Source: Pseudonocardia xinjiangensis (GTDB taxonomy: Bacteria; Actinomycetota; Actinomycetes; Mycobacteriales; Pseudonocardiaceae). Taken from it: a stretch of DNA of 64,000 bases. Under the pieces are notes generated by a model. That model made no database searches and was not told where the DNA came from. It worked only from the letters and a program-made list of their open reading frames with translations. Of the stretch, positions 9,147-17,524 are shown piece after piece. The translations under genes were made by a program, and so were the position numbers. Positions within the stretch are counted from its first letter, which is position 1; the number at the start of each line of letters is the position of its first letter. The stretch spans positions 1 through 64,000 of the forward strand of contig NZ_JAAXKY010000013.1 of assembly GCF_012911925.1 (NCBI RefSeq). Reading direction: 5' to 3'.

Positions 9147-9954
9147 ACTGCGACGGGCTGTCGTAACCGACGCGGTGGCCGACGCCGGAGACGTCGCTGG
9201 ACTGCATGGCGAGCAGGAGCCGGGCCTCCTGCAGCCGGATCTGCTTCTGGAACTGGATGGGGCTCATCGCGGTGACCGCCTGGAAGTTGCGGTAGAAGGC
9301 GGACAGGCTCATGCCGGACAGCTGCGCCAGGTCCTCGACACGGAAGGACTGCGCGTAGTGGTCGCGGATCCACCGGACCGCCCGGGCGATGTGGCTGAGG
9401 CTGCTGTCGGCGAGACCGAGCTGGCGCACGACGGCGCCCTGCTCACCAGTGATGAGCCGCCACAGGATCTCCCGCTTGATCAGCGGTGCGAGCACCGCGA
9501 TGTCGCGTGGCTGGTCGAGCAGGCTCAGCAGCCTGATCACCGCGTCGACGAGCGCGGCGGGCGCGTCGTTGACAGCCATGCCGGACGGCGCGCCGCCGCC
9601 GGCGGGCGGGAGGTCACCGGGGGCGGCCTGCAGCAGCAGCTCGGCGACGGTGGCCGGGTGCAGGACCAGCCCGAAGCCCATCGCCGGCCGCTCGGGGCTC
9701 GCCTCGGTGAACTGGCCGGTGATCGGCATGTCCACCGAGGCGATGAGGTACTGCCCGGCGCGGTACTCGTACACGCGGTCGCCCAGCGCGATCCGTTTCG
9801 CGCCCTGCGCGATGAGTGCCATGACCGTTCCCGACATCGACGGAGACGGCGGCGTCGACTGCTCGACCTGCGACACCAGGACACCGTCGATGGCGGTGGT
9901 CGCGTCGGGCCGGGCATGCCGAGCGAGCAGGGCACGCAGCCCGTCGAGGTCCAT
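9049..9954 (-). CDS. AraC-family regulator with AraC_N sensor domain
   Basis: The 301-residue protein starts at MDLDGLRALLARHARPD. Residues about 20-170 form the cupin-like AraC_N region (GVLVSQVEQSTPP, MALIAQGAKRIALGD, YRAGQYLIASVDMPITGQ). Residues about 195-290 carry two helix-turn-helix motifs (EDLAQLSGMSLSAFYRNFQA and GVGHRVGYDSPSQFSREYRRQFG). I rejected the upstream extension because it adds a Cys/Leu-rich stretch with no family match. It is divergent from the monooxygenase/esterase pair at 10113-11493, which it may regulate, and its 3' end overlaps the exporter gene. Confidence 0.88.
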   Translation of the reverse strand: MDLDGLRALLARHARPDATTAIDGVLVSQVEQSTPPSPSMSGTVMALIAQGAKRIALGDRVYEYRAGQYLIASVDMPITGQFTEASPERPAMGFGLVLHPATVAELLLQAAPGDLPPAGGGAPSGMAVNDAPAALVDAVIRLLSLLDQPRDIAVLAPLIKREILWRLITGEQGAVVRQLGLADSSLSHIARAVRWIRDHYAQSFRVEDLAQLSGMSLSAFYRNFQAVTAMSPIQFQKQIRLQEARLLLAMQSSDVSGVGHRVGYDSPSQFSREYRRQFGAPPSQDAARLRGSALRTAPALV

Positions 9955-10112
9955 GATGCGATTGAAGCACGATCCCAGTACTCCACAAAGCGGGAGGATC
10001 AGGCAAGAGATCAGGAGCATCGTTCTCACGTTTCACCAGGTCACGATGCTTACATGGACGGGTCGACATCCCAGGAGCACACGACAGCTCCACGATCCCA
10101 GGGACTGCCCCC

Positions 10113-10427
10113 ATGAGCGTCAACCACGGTTTCCACGCCACCATGACCGCCCGACCCGGGAAGGGTGACGAGCTGGTCGAGTTCCTGCTCGACGCGCCGT
10201 CTCTGTCCAACGAGGACTGCGTCGTCTTCCTGGTCAGCCGCTCGGCGGGCAACGGGGACACCGTCCACGTCACCGAAGGCTGGACCAGCGAAGAGGCCCA
10301 CGGCAGGTTCTTCGCGACCGAGGAGGCGCAGGTGCTGGTCGCCAAGCTCCAGCCGCTGCTCGCGGGCGAGTCCCGGTACACCGACGAGGTGCCGGTGGGC
10401 GGCAAGGCCGCCTTCCGGGACCGCTGA
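10113..10427 (+). CDS. Antibiotic biosynthesis monooxygenase (ABM)-like protein
   Basis: This 104-residue protein resembles the ABM fold: a beta strand near the start (GFHATMTARPGKGDELVEFLLDAP), a central CVVFLVSRSAGNGDTVHVTEGWTS and a helix with EEAHGRFFATEEAQVLVAKLQPLL. Such small dimeric proteins degrade heme, oxidise quinones or act as accessory oxygenases, so the reaction cannot be given. It is the first gene after the divergent AraC regulator. A 49-bp gap with a GAGGAG-type ribosome site leads to the esterase, suggesting a two-gene unit. Confidence 0.75.
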   Translation: MSVNHGFHATMTARPGKGDELVEFLLDAPSLSNEDCVVFLVSRSAGNGDTVHVTEGWTSEEAHGRFFATEEAQVLVAKLQPLLAGESRYTDEVPVGGKAAFRDR

Positions 10428-10476
10428 CCGGCCACCGTCGTCCCGATCACCGCACCACCCCACGTGAGGAGCCACC

Positions 10477-11493
10477 GTGAACCAGGCACGCCCCGGCATC
10501 GACCCCCAGCTGCACGCAGTGCTGGCCGACATGCCGCTCATGTCCCAGCTCAGCCCGGAGGTGGTTGCGCAGCTGCGCCAGGCCCCGTCGACGCCGGTGG
10601 AGACCTTCCTCGACGGTCGCGCCGTCGACCGGCGCGAGGTCACCGTCCCGAGCCCGGACGGTGAGCGGATCCCGCTCTCGATCTTCAGCCCGGCCGGTGC
10701 CGAGCGCTCCCCAGCGGCACCGTGCGTCTACTGGATCCACGGCGGCGGGATGGTCATGGGAGACCGCTTCTCGAACATCGACATTCCGCTGGAGTGGCTC
10801 GACCGGCTCGGCGCCGTCGTGATCTCCGTGGACTACCGGCTGGCACCGGAGGTCAGCGGCACCACCCTCGTCGACGACTGCTACTGCGGCCTGCTCTGGA
10901 TTGCCGAACACGCCGACGACCTCGGCATCGATCCCGCCCGCATCGTCGTTGCGGGCGCCAGCGCCGGTGGTGGCCTCGCCGCCGGAGTCACGCTGATGGC
11001 ACGCGACCACGGCACCCCGGCGATCGCCGCCCAGGTGCTGATCGGCCCCATGCTCGACCACCGCAACATCACCACCTCGAGCCGGCAGTACTCGGGCGGA
11101 CCCGGCGTCTGGACGCGTAAGATGAACGAGTTCGGATGGCGGTCGGTGCTCGGCTGCCTCCCCGACGAGGACGTGCCCGGTTACGTCTCACCCACGATGG
11201 CCGACGACCTCTCGGGACTGCCGACCACCTACATCGACGCCGGTACGGCCGAGGTCTTCCGCGACGAGGACGTCGAGTACGCCACGAGGATCTGGGCGGC
11301 AGGCGGCCAGGCGGAGCTGCACGTCTGGGCGGGCGGGTTCCACGCGTTCGACGCGCTCTACCCACAGGCGCCGGTCTCGGCCGCGGCCCGCCGGACGCGC
11401 AGCGACTGGCTCACCCGGGTCCTGAGCCCCACTTCCCCCGCGCCGTCCGCGTCCCCAGACCTTCCGGAGCAGGCTCTCCAGCCGACAGGGTGA
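10477..11493 (+). CDS. Alpha/beta-hydrolase, hormone-sensitive-lipase type esterase
   Basis: The 338-residue protein has the family hallmarks: the oxyanion motif HGGG (WIHGGGMVMGD, about residue 88), nucleophile motif GASAGG (about 163), the acid within TTYIDAGTAEVFRDED and the catalytic His in WAGGFHAFD near 285. The GTG at 10477 is supported by GAGGAG about 8 bases upstream. Members are cytoplasmic carboxylesterases acting on short acyl esters or xenobiotic esters. With the ABM protein and the AraC regulator it may form a small degradative unit. Confidence 0.87.
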   Translation: MNQARPGIDPQLHAVLADMPLMSQLSPEVVAQLRQAPSTPVETFLDGRAVDRREVTVPSPDGERIPLSIFSPAGAERSPAAPCVYWIHGGGMVMGDRFSNIDIPLEWLDRLGAVVISVDYRLAPEVSGTTLVDDCYCGLLWIAEHADDLGIDPARIVVAGASAGGGLAAGVTLMARDHGTPAIAAQVLIGPMLDHRNITTSSRQYSGGPGVWTRKMNEFGWRSVLGCLPDEDVPGYVSPTMADDLSGLPTTYIDAGTAEVFRDEDVEYATRIWAAGGQAELHVWAGGFHAFDALYPQAPVSAAARRTRSDWLTRVLSPTSPAPSASPDLPEQALQPTG

Positions 11494-11668
11494 GCGCCAT
11501 TGCGCGCTGCGGACCGGTTGCCCAGCGGTCAGGCTCCGTCGTAGTTGGTGACCAGTTGTCCCGATGATCCAGAAGGTGTCACTCCGTCGCCATCAGCCCC
11601 TGTTGCGCTGTGTCGCCGCCTCACCCCGATCGGGTGGCAGCGGCTCATGGAGCCAGGAAGAGGAGTAG

Positions 11669-13171
11669 ATGGACGACCTCGAGCACCACAGGTTGAACCG
11701 GCGCAGGATGTTGGCAGTGACGGGTGGGCTGGCCGGTCTGGTCACCCTGGGCGGCGTCTCGCCGGCGCAGGCCGGCGAGACGACCGGCCAGGGGCCGGGC
11801 GGCAAGAGCCGGGACTGGTTGCCCGGTGACCACCACATCCACAGCGAGTTCAGCGTCGGATACGACGAGTCGACGTCGCCCCCGACCCCGATCATCGCGG
11901 GCGATGCGATCTACCCCATCGCGACGAACGCGACCAACGCGGAGCGCTTCGGTCTGCGCTGGATGGTCTCCACGGACCACGGCGGCCCCAACCACTCCAA
12001 GCTCAACGCCGAGCAGGCCTACCCCAGCCTGCTCGACTCCCGTCGCAAGGTGCCCGGTGTGCTCCAGTTCTACGGGATGGAGTTCGACACCCCGGCCGCC
12101 GACCACAGCAGCCTCATCATCCCCAAGGTCGCCGACGAGCGGGACATCCTGTTCTCCCTGGAGAGCCGCTTCGCCAAGCGCGACGCGTTCCCCAGCGACC
12201 CGGTCCGCGACACCGAGCCCAAGATGCTCGAAGCGCTCCGCGCGATGCGGGCCCTGCGTGACCGGCCCGTGCTGTTCGCCAACCACCCCGCCCGATCGGC
12301 CACCGGCCTCGGCGTCTACGGCCAGGACACGCCGGCCGAGTTCCGGGCCTGGAACGACACCGCACCCGAGGTGTCGGTCGGCTTCGAGGGCGCACCCGGA
12401 CACCAGGCCGGCACGCTCAACCGCGACGGGAGCCTCGACCCGAACGGCGAGCGCGGCGGATACGGCAACCACCCCACCATGGGCGGCTTCGACCAGATGA
12501 CCGCCCGGCTCGGCGGGCTGTGGGACTCCCTGCTCGGAGAGGGCCGCCGCTGGTGGATCACCAGCACGTCCGACTCCCACGTCCACTACACCGATGGTGG
12601 CTCCGACTTCTGGCCCGGCGAGTACTCCAAGACCTACGTCCACGCCACCGCGGACTACGCCGACATCCTCGACGGCCTGCGCAACGGCCGCATCTTCGTC
12701 ACCACCGGCGACCTCATCGACCGCCTCGACCTCACGGTCTCCCGGGCAGGCCGCGGTGACGGCGGCCCGAACCAGGCCGCGGTCGGCGAATCGCTGCTGC
12801 TGCGCGGCCGCGACGACCGCGCTGCCGAGGTCGAGGTACGCATCCGGGTTCCCAAGACCCCGAACGCGCACGGCGACCGGCCCGTACCGCGCCGCATCGA
12901 CATCATCGGCGGAATGATCACCGGACCGGTCGCCACGCCCACGGTCGACACCAACCCGACCACCACGGTCCTGGCGCGCTTCGACGAGTCGAACTGGCGC
13001 CGCGAGGGCGATTGGATCGTCGTCCGGCACTCGATCGATGTGCCCGGGGCGATGTACGTACGGGTCCGCGGCACGAGCACCACCGAGCTCGAGCCGGAAC
13101 CCGACGCCCACGGCGCCGACCCCTGGGCCGACCTGTGGTTCTACTCCAACCCGGTCTTCATCCGCCGCTGA
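11669..13171 (+). CDS. Tat-exported PHP-domain phosphoesterase-like protein
   Basis: The 500-residue protein begins with a twin-arginine leader (NRRRMLAVTGGLAGLVTLGG, cleavage likely near PAQAGE), so it should be exported folded. The metal-binding PHP signature follows: DHHIHSEFS near residue 54, STDHGG near 98 and FANHPARS near 208. PHP proteins are divalent-metal phosphoesterases; exported forms are poorly characterised and the substrate is unknown. The region after about residue 340 is less conserved and may be a beta domain. The gene stands alone and is closed by a hairpin at 13206-13224. Confidence 0.85.
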   Translation: MDDLEHHRLNRRRMLAVTGGLAGLVTLGGVSPAQAGETTGQGPGGKSRDWLPGDHHIHSEFSVGYDESTSPPTPIIAGDAIYPIATNATNAERFGLRWMVSTDHGGPNHSKLNAEQAYPSLLDSRRKVPGVLQFYGMEFDTPAADHSSLIIPKVADERDILFSLESRFAKRDAFPSDPVRDTEPKMLEALRAMRALRDRPVLFANHPARSATGLGVYGQDTPAEFRAWNDTAPEVSVGFEGAPGHQAGTLNRDGSLDPNGERGGYGNHPTMGGFDQMTARLGGLWDSLLGEGRRWWITSTSDSHVHYTDGGSDFWPGEYSKTYVHATADYADILDGLRNGRIFVTTGDLIDRLDLTVSRAGRGDGGPNQAAVGESLLLRGRDDRAAEVEVRIRVPKTPNAHGDRPVPRRIDIIGGMITGPVATPTVDTNPTTTVLARFDESNWRREGDWIVVRHSIDVPGAMYVRVRGTSTTELEPEPDAHGADPWADLWFYSNPVFIRR

Positions 13172-13205
13172 CGATCAGCCCGGCGTGTGGGCCTGCGACC
13201 AGGGT

Positions 13206-13224
13206 CCACGCGCCGGGCGCGTGG
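13206..13224. terminator. GC hairpin between convergent genes
   Basis: CCACGCGC (13206-13213), loop CGG, GCGCGTGG (13217-13224). It lies between the convergent PHP and tautomerase-YHS genes and could serve both. There is no U-tract, as is usual in actinomycetes. Confidence 0.6.
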
Positions 13225-13256
13225 CGCGCCCGCAAGCCCGGCCAGGGCGGGTCGGC

Positions 13257-13883
13257 TCAAGGTGTGTTCGGGACGAGCCCCTCGTTCTGGGTGTAGGCGT
13301 CGCGGCAGCCGGTGGCGCAGAAGCCGATGGTGGTGCCGTTGTGGTCCAGGGTGATCGCTCTCGGGCCGAGCCGGACCTGCATGCCGCAGATCGGGTCGAC
13401 CACCACGCCGTCGGGTAGGTCGGTTTGCGCGGGCGCCGCGGCCCGGTACTCCTCGGTCATGTAGTTCAGCACGCCGGCAGCGGTGGTGGCCTTGCCGTTC
13501 AGGCCGATGCTGCCGTCGGCGATGCCGACCACGTTGACCCACACGTCTCCGCCCTCGCGCGAGACCCCGTGCTGGTTGTCCTGTCGCCTGAGCGCGGCCC
13601 GCACCACACCGATGGCGTAGCGCGACATCTCTTCCCGCCATGCCTCGGGCACGGTGATCGTGACGATGTAGGGCGGCGGCACCTGGTCCGGGACGGGCCC
13701 GTCCCCGGTGGTCCAGCTCCGTGCCTCGTGGAACAGCACGTGACTCATCCGGCGCACCCGCCGGAGGGTCTCGGCCGGGATCTCCTCTCCGCCCAGCATT
13801 CCGGTCATGATCTGCTGCGCGACCTCGGCGCGCGCCGCCTCGTCCATGGCCCCGACAGGGTGGGTGATCTCGATCAGGTTCAT
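13257..13883 (-). CDS. Tautomerase-like protein fused to a YHS metal-binding domain
   Basis: The 208-residue protein starts at MNLIEITHPVGAMDE. Its first about 135 residues look like two tautomerase-type halves: MNLIEITHPVGAM...AQQIM and PPYIVTITVPEAWREEMSRY. The C-terminal 45 residues form a YHS domain (VVDPICGMQVRL and GFCATGCRDAY), which usually binds metal through its cysteines. The combination suggests a small redox or metal-linked isomerase, but no reaction can be assigned. It is divergent from a TetR gene, with a perfect palindrome between the two that probably controls this gene. The frame is open further upstream, but that part would cross the palindrome. Confidence 0.7.
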   Translation of the reverse strand: MNLIEITHPVGAMDEAARAEVAQQIMTGMLGGEEIPAETLRRVRRMSHVLFHEARSWTTGDGPVPDQVPPPYIVTITVPEAWREEMSRYAIGVVRAALRRQDNQHGVSREGGDVWVNVVGIADGSIGLNGKATTAAGVLNYMTEEYRAAAPAQTDLPDGVVVDPICGMQVRLGPRAITLDHNGTTIGFCATGCRDAYTQNEGLVPNTP

Positions 13884-13926
13884 CGTCACGTCCTCAGCAG
13901 GGTGGTGGCTCCGGCGACGGCCATCT

Positions 13927-13952
13927 GATTTACGTACACTCGTACGTAAATC
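13927..13952. promoter_or_regulatory. Perfect 26-bp TetR-type operator
   Basis: GATTTACGTAC (13927-13937), spacer ACTC, GTACGTAAATC (13942-13952). It sits 44 bp before the tautomerase-YHS start and 30 bp before the divergent TetR start. The AT-rich arms stand out in this GC-rich DNA. Confidence 0.8.
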
Positions 13953-13981
13953 GTAGATCGAACGTACGGAGAGGGTCAAGA

Positions 13982-14629
13982 GTGGGACGACGGGCGAGGT
14001 TCAGCCGCGCCGAACTGGAGGGCGCGGCCATCGCGGTGGTCGACGAGCACGGCCTCGCCGGTCTCACCATGCGTGCGGTCGCCGCCCGCCTGGGCACCGG
14101 CCCGATGACGCTCTACAACTATGTCGCCGATCGCGCGGCGCTGGATGCCCTGGTGGTGGACGGCGTGCTGCGCGGCATCACAATTCCCCACTCCCCCTCA
14201 TCCGACTGGCGCGTCGACGTCCGGGGACTCGCCGAGGAGCTGTGGCGTGCCGTCCGCCCGCACCCCAACGCCATTCCGCTGGTACTCGCCCGACGCAGCC
14301 AGTCGGAGACCTTCCTCGACGCCGCCGAGGCACTGCTCGCGGCACTCGCCCGGTCCGGCCTCGACGGCGAGGACCTCCTGGTCGCCTTCCGTGCCGTCAC
14401 CACGCTGGCGGCGGCCTTCGCCCAGACCGAGCTGACCGGCCCCTTGAGCGCCCGCAACGGTGGAGCGGACGCGACGATCGACCGGTTCCGCTCACTCCCG
14501 ACCGAGCGCTACCCCCGACTGATCGAGATCGCCGGTGTCGCCCGGACCAGCACGCCGGAGGCCGAGTTCCGCCGCGGGCTCGAAGCACTGCTCGACGGGC
14601 TACAACAGAAATTCACGCAGCGTCGATAA
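13982..14629 (+). CDS. TetR-family regulator with TetR_C-type domain
   Basis: The 215-residue protein has an N-terminal TetR helix-turn-helix (LTMRAVAARLGTGPMTLYNYVADR, about residues 28-52) and an all-helical C-terminal domain like the TetR_C class. GTG 13982 follows GAGAGGG at suitable spacing. It is divergent from the tautomerase-YHS gene and should bind the 13927-13952 palindrome, repressing both. The ligand is unknown. Its stop overlaps a second palindrome (14620-14639) that may serve the next regulator. Confidence 0.88.
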   Translation: MGRRARFSRAELEGAAIAVVDEHGLAGLTMRAVAARLGTGPMTLYNYVADRAALDALVVDGVLRGITIPHSPSSDWRVDVRGLAEELWRAVRPHPNAIPLVLARRSQSETFLDAAEALLAALARSGLDGEDLLVAFRAVTTLAAAFAQTELTGPLSARNGGADATIDRFRSLPTERYPRLIEIAGVARTSTPEAEFRRGLEALLDGLQQKFTQRR

Positions 14630-14639
14630 TTTTCGACGC
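14620..14639. promoter_or_regulatory. Candidate TetR operator before the second TetR gene
   Basis: GCGTCGA-TAATTT-TCGACGC is a perfect 7-bp dyad that overlaps the stop of the preceding gene and lies 17 bp before the start of the next TetR gene. A related sequence, GCGTCAACTTTTCTCGACTG, lies before the SDR gene. Confidence 0.6.
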
Positions 14640-14655
14640 CTGATAGCGTGATCCG

Positions 14656-15276
14656 GTGCCTCAGCCCGGAGAATCGAAGGGTCGCCGCCGCGTCGCTCCC
14701 AGCAAGGGCGATCTGCGCGAACGCGCGATCCTCGACGCCGCCGAACATCAACTCGCCACCGGCGGCCTGGACCACATGACGGTCGAGACGATCGCGACGG
14801 CGGCCGGGATCACCAGAGGCGCCTTCTACTTCTACTTCGGCTCGAAGAACGACGTGCTCACCGCACTCGTCGAACGAACGGTGTCGACGCTCCGCGCCGA
14901 AGTCGACGCGGCAGACGCAGCCGGCACCAGTTCACCGGCGGAAGCGGTCGAACAGAGCGTTCAGCAGACCGCACGCATGTGGCACGAACACGGCAGCGTC
15001 ATGCGTGCGGCCGTCGACCTCTCCCCCACCATCCCGGCCATCGAAGAGCAGTGGCGCTCCACGATCTCCGCCATCGCGGACATCACCCGGCGGATCGCCG
15101 AACGAGCGGGGCTGCCCGCCGGGGCCGGCCCCACGGATGCCACCGCTGTCACCGCCGCACTCGTCTGGATGACCGAGCGGTGCTTCTACCAGGCCTCCAG
15201 GACCGGCGGCTCCGTCGACGAGACAGCCGCGACGCTGACCCATGTCTGGCTCACCGCGCTCGATCTTCCCCGGTAG
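14656..15276 (+). CDS. TetR/AcrR-family regulator, EthR-like
   Basis: The 206-residue protein has its DNA-binding motif at about 45-70 (MTVETIATAAGITRGAFYFYFGSK) and a C-terminal domain (RMWHEHGSVMRAAVDLSP, VWMTERCFYQASR) resembling the EthR group of mycobacterial TetR proteins. GTG 14656 is the most economical start. Related dyads at its own promoter and at the SDR promoter suggest autoregulation and control of that SDR. The ligand is unknown. Confidence 0.87.
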   Translation: MPQPGESKGRRRVAPSKGDLRERAILDAAEHQLATGGLDHMTVETIATAAGITRGAFYFYFGSKNDVLTALVERTVSTLRAEVDAADAAGTSSPAEAVEQSVQQTARMWHEHGSVMRAAVDLSPTIPAIEEQWRSTISAIADITRRIAERAGLPAGAGPTDATAVTAALVWMTERCFYQASRTGGSVDETAATLTHVWLTALDLPR

Positions 15277-15304
15277 GGCGCCCGGCTCCGCCATTTTCGA
15301 CGCC

Positions 15305-15324
15305 GCGTCAACTTTTCTCGACTG
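15305..15324. promoter_or_regulatory. Second candidate site for the EthR-like regulator
   Basis: GCGTCAACTTTTCTCGACTG shares the GCGTC-A-N3-TT-N-TCGAC frame of the dyad at 14620-14639 and lies 18 bp before the SDR start. The string TTTTCGACGCC also occurs at both promoters (about 14630 and 15293). Confidence 0.45.
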
Positions 15325-15341
15325 GGCGTAGACTCGGGGCC

Positions 15342-16229
15342 ATGACGAATCCTACGACAGCCGCCCGACCTGCTCCGAAGATCTTCTTCATCACGGGTGT
15401 GAGCTCCGGGTTCGGGCGGGCGTTCGCGCAGGTCTTCCTCGCCGCCGGGCACACGGTGGTCGGCACCGTGCGCAAGCCCGACGACGACGAGCAGTTCGAG
15501 GAGCTCGCCGACGGCACGTCCGGACGGGCACTGACGCGCGTGCTCGACGTGACGGACGACGACGCCGTCCTCGCCACCGTCGCCGACGTCGAGGAGTCCG
15601 TCGGACCGATCGACGTGGTGATCGCCAACGCGGGCTACGGGCACGAGGGCGTCGTCGAGGAGTCGCCCATGTCGGAGCTACGGGCTCAGTTCGACGTCAA
15701 CGTCTACGGTGCCGTCGCCACCCTGAAGGCCGCCCTGCCGTACATGCGCAGGCGCCGCCACGGCCATCTGATGGCGGTGACCTCGATGGGCGGACTGATC
15801 ACCGTGCCCGGGCTGGCGTACTACCAGGGCAGCAAGTTCGCACTCGAGGGCATTCTCGACACCCTCGCCAAGGAGGTGAGGAGCTTCGGCATCGCCGTGA
15901 CGGCGATTGCTCCCGGTTCCTTCCGGACCGACTGGGCAGGCCGGTCCATGGTCCGCGCGGACCGCTCCATCACCGACTACGACACGCTGATGGAGCCGGT
16001 CCGCAGGAATCGCCTCGCCGCGAGCGGCAATCAGCTGGGCAACCCGGCGAAGGCGGCCGAAGCCGTGCTGTCGATACTCGACACCCCGGCGCCGCCGGTG
16101 CACCTGCTGCTCGGTTCGGACGCGCTCCGGCTGGTCACCGCCGGTCGCGGTGCGGTCGACGCCGAGATCGAGCAGTGGTCGCAGCTCACCCGCAGCACCG
16201 ACTTCCCCGAGGGCGCCCAGATCGCCTGA
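15342..16229 (+). CDS. Short-chain dehydrogenase/reductase
   Basis: The 295-residue classical SDR has the cofactor motif TGVSSGFGRAF (about 20-30), NAGYGHEG (about 90), the active-site serine in MAVTSMGG (about 147) and YYQGSKFALEG (Tyr/Lys about 160-164). The ATG follows a promoter with a candidate operator; the longer open frame upstream runs into the TetR gene and is not credible. It probably reduces or oxidises a small carbonyl or alcohol under the TetR regulator. The substrate is unknown. Confidence 0.9.
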   Translation: MTNPTTAARPAPKIFFITGVSSGFGRAFAQVFLAAGHTVVGTVRKPDDDEQFEELADGTSGRALTRVLDVTDDDAVLATVADVEESVGPIDVVIANAGYGHEGVVEESPMSELRAQFDVNVYGAVATLKAALPYMRRRRHGHLMAVTSMGGLITVPGLAYYQGSKFALEGILDTLAKEVRSFGIAVTAIAPGSFRTDWAGRSMVRADRSITDYDTLMEPVRRNRLAASGNQLGNPAKAAEAVLSILDTPAPPVHLLLGSDALRLVTAGRGAVDAEIEQWSQLTRSTDFPEGAQIA

Positions 16230-16262
16230 CCCCACCTCGTCGGCGCGGACCGACCTGGACGT

Positions 16263-16304
16263 CGTGCGGGCGGGTGGCCAGGAGGGGGCACACCCGCCCG
16301 CACG
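16263..16304. terminator. Strong 14-bp stem-loop between convergent genes
   Basis: CGTGCGGGCGGGTG (16263-16276) pairs perfectly with CACCCGCCCGCACG (16291-16304) around a 14-base loop. It lies between the SDR and pyruvyl-transferase-like genes and probably terminates both. Confidence 0.75.
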
Positions 16305-16310
16305 GCCCGG

Positions 16311-17459
16311 TCAGGAGGCCGGGTAGATCTGCCGTGCCACCTCCACCTTGCGGCTCACGTGCGCGGCCAGCACGTCCGGTGCGAACCCGCCGCCGGTGGG
16401 CGGCTTCGGGACGTCGGCGAGGTCCTCGACGAGATCCCAGTTCGAGCCCAGCCGCAGCAGCGAGCCGTGCTTCGTGGCGTAGTAGTCGCGGTTGACGCTC
16501 ACGGCCACCCCGTTCGCCCCGGCCGCCGCGGCCACCAGGTGGAGGTGGAAGCGGGTCGAGAGCCACGTCTGGTGTGGTGCCACCGGCATCCCGTGCCGCC
16601 ACACCTCGCTGAACGGGAAGAACTGCGAGCCGGGCAGCTCGTGCTCGAGCAACCCGTACACCACCCGGTCCTGCCCGGGTATGCCCTCGACGACCCCGAC
16701 GTCGGCGGGGTCGGCGTCCCAGGTCCGCAAGGTTGCGAGGGTGAACGCGGCGAGCCTGCTCACGTCGTGGTCACTCAGGTCGGACTGCACGCAGACCATG
16801 TAGCGCGGGAGCGTGCCGGACGGATGCGGTTCGGAACGCAGGAACCGGCCGGCGCCCAGGAAGGCGTCGTCGACACCTCGGCTGGCGGGTCGCTCCAGCA
16901 GCTCGGCGGACACCGTGTCCCGCACGTCCACCAGATCGAACCGCTCGAGCAGGGTACGGACCAGTGCCGCCTCACCCTCGTCGAGCGGCATGAGGCCCTG
17001 TCCGGTGAGCACCGCCCGGCCACCCGAGCGCCGGACCGCCGCCACCGCGGCGCCGAGCAGCCCGATGTGGTGCGGCCAGATGCCGTTGATGTACCCGCCC
17101 CCGATGACGTGGACGACGTCGGCGGTGTTCATCAGCTCGATGCCGGCCACCGAACGGCAGGCCAGGCCGGGCTGCTGCATCGCGTTCTGGACCCACGCGG
17201 CCTTCTCCCACGGCCCCCGGCCGGGCGCTTCCGCACACAGCCGCCACGCCGTGTCGGTGAACCGGGCCCGCGGGTGCAACCCGTCGAGCAGCACCGCGGC
17301 CGAACCCGGGGCCGGACAGTCGACCCACACGTCGGCGTCGGGGGCGACGACGGCCAGATGTCTCAACCAGACCGAGGTGATCAGCTCGTCGCCGTAGTTG
17401 GGGTGTCCTGCGGTGCCGACGAGGTAGTACAGGGGGCGTCCACGCACTGAACCCAGCAT
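16311..17459 (-). CDS. Polysaccharide pyruvyl transferase family protein
   Basis: The 382-residue protein opens with YYLVGTAGHPNYGDELIT, the N-terminal motif of the CsaB/WcaK polysaccharide pyruvyl transferase family. VVHVIGGGYING, LTGQGLMPL and the late STRFHLHLVAAAAG motif are also family-like. Members transfer pyruvate ketals or related groups onto cell-wall or exopolysaccharide sugars. No glycan cluster surrounds it here, so the acceptor is unknown. The stop is only 7 bp from the terminator stem. Confidence 0.8.
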   Translation of the reverse strand: MLGSVRGRPLYYLVGTAGHPNYGDELITSVWLRHLAVVAPDADVWVDCPAPGSAAVLLDGLHPRARFTDTAWRLCAEAPGRGPWEKAAWVQNAMQQPGLACRSVAGIELMNTADVVHVIGGGYINGIWPHHIGLLGAAVAAVRRSGGRAVLTGQGLMPLDEGEAALVRTLLERFDLVDVRDTVSAELLERPASRGVDDAFLGAGRFLRSEPHPSGTLPRYMVCVQSDLSDHDVSRLAAFTLATLRTWDADPADVGVVEGIPGQDRVVYGLLEHELPGSQFFPFSEVWRHGMPVAPHQTWLSTRFHLHLVAAAAGANGVAVSVNRDYYATKHGSLLRLGSNWDLVEDLADVPKPPTGGGFAPDVLAAHVSRKVEVARQIYPAS

Positions 17460-17524
17460 TCAGCCCAGTCTCGCCCGTCAGGTGGTGGACGAAGGTCTCC
17501 TGCGGATGAACAGCACCCGACGAC

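Noticed and set aside
11645-13111. A 488-codon minus-strand frame opposite the PHP gene
   Set aside because: It is antisense to a gene with a Tat signal and PHP metal motifs, and it has shadow-like Gly/Arg/Val composition.
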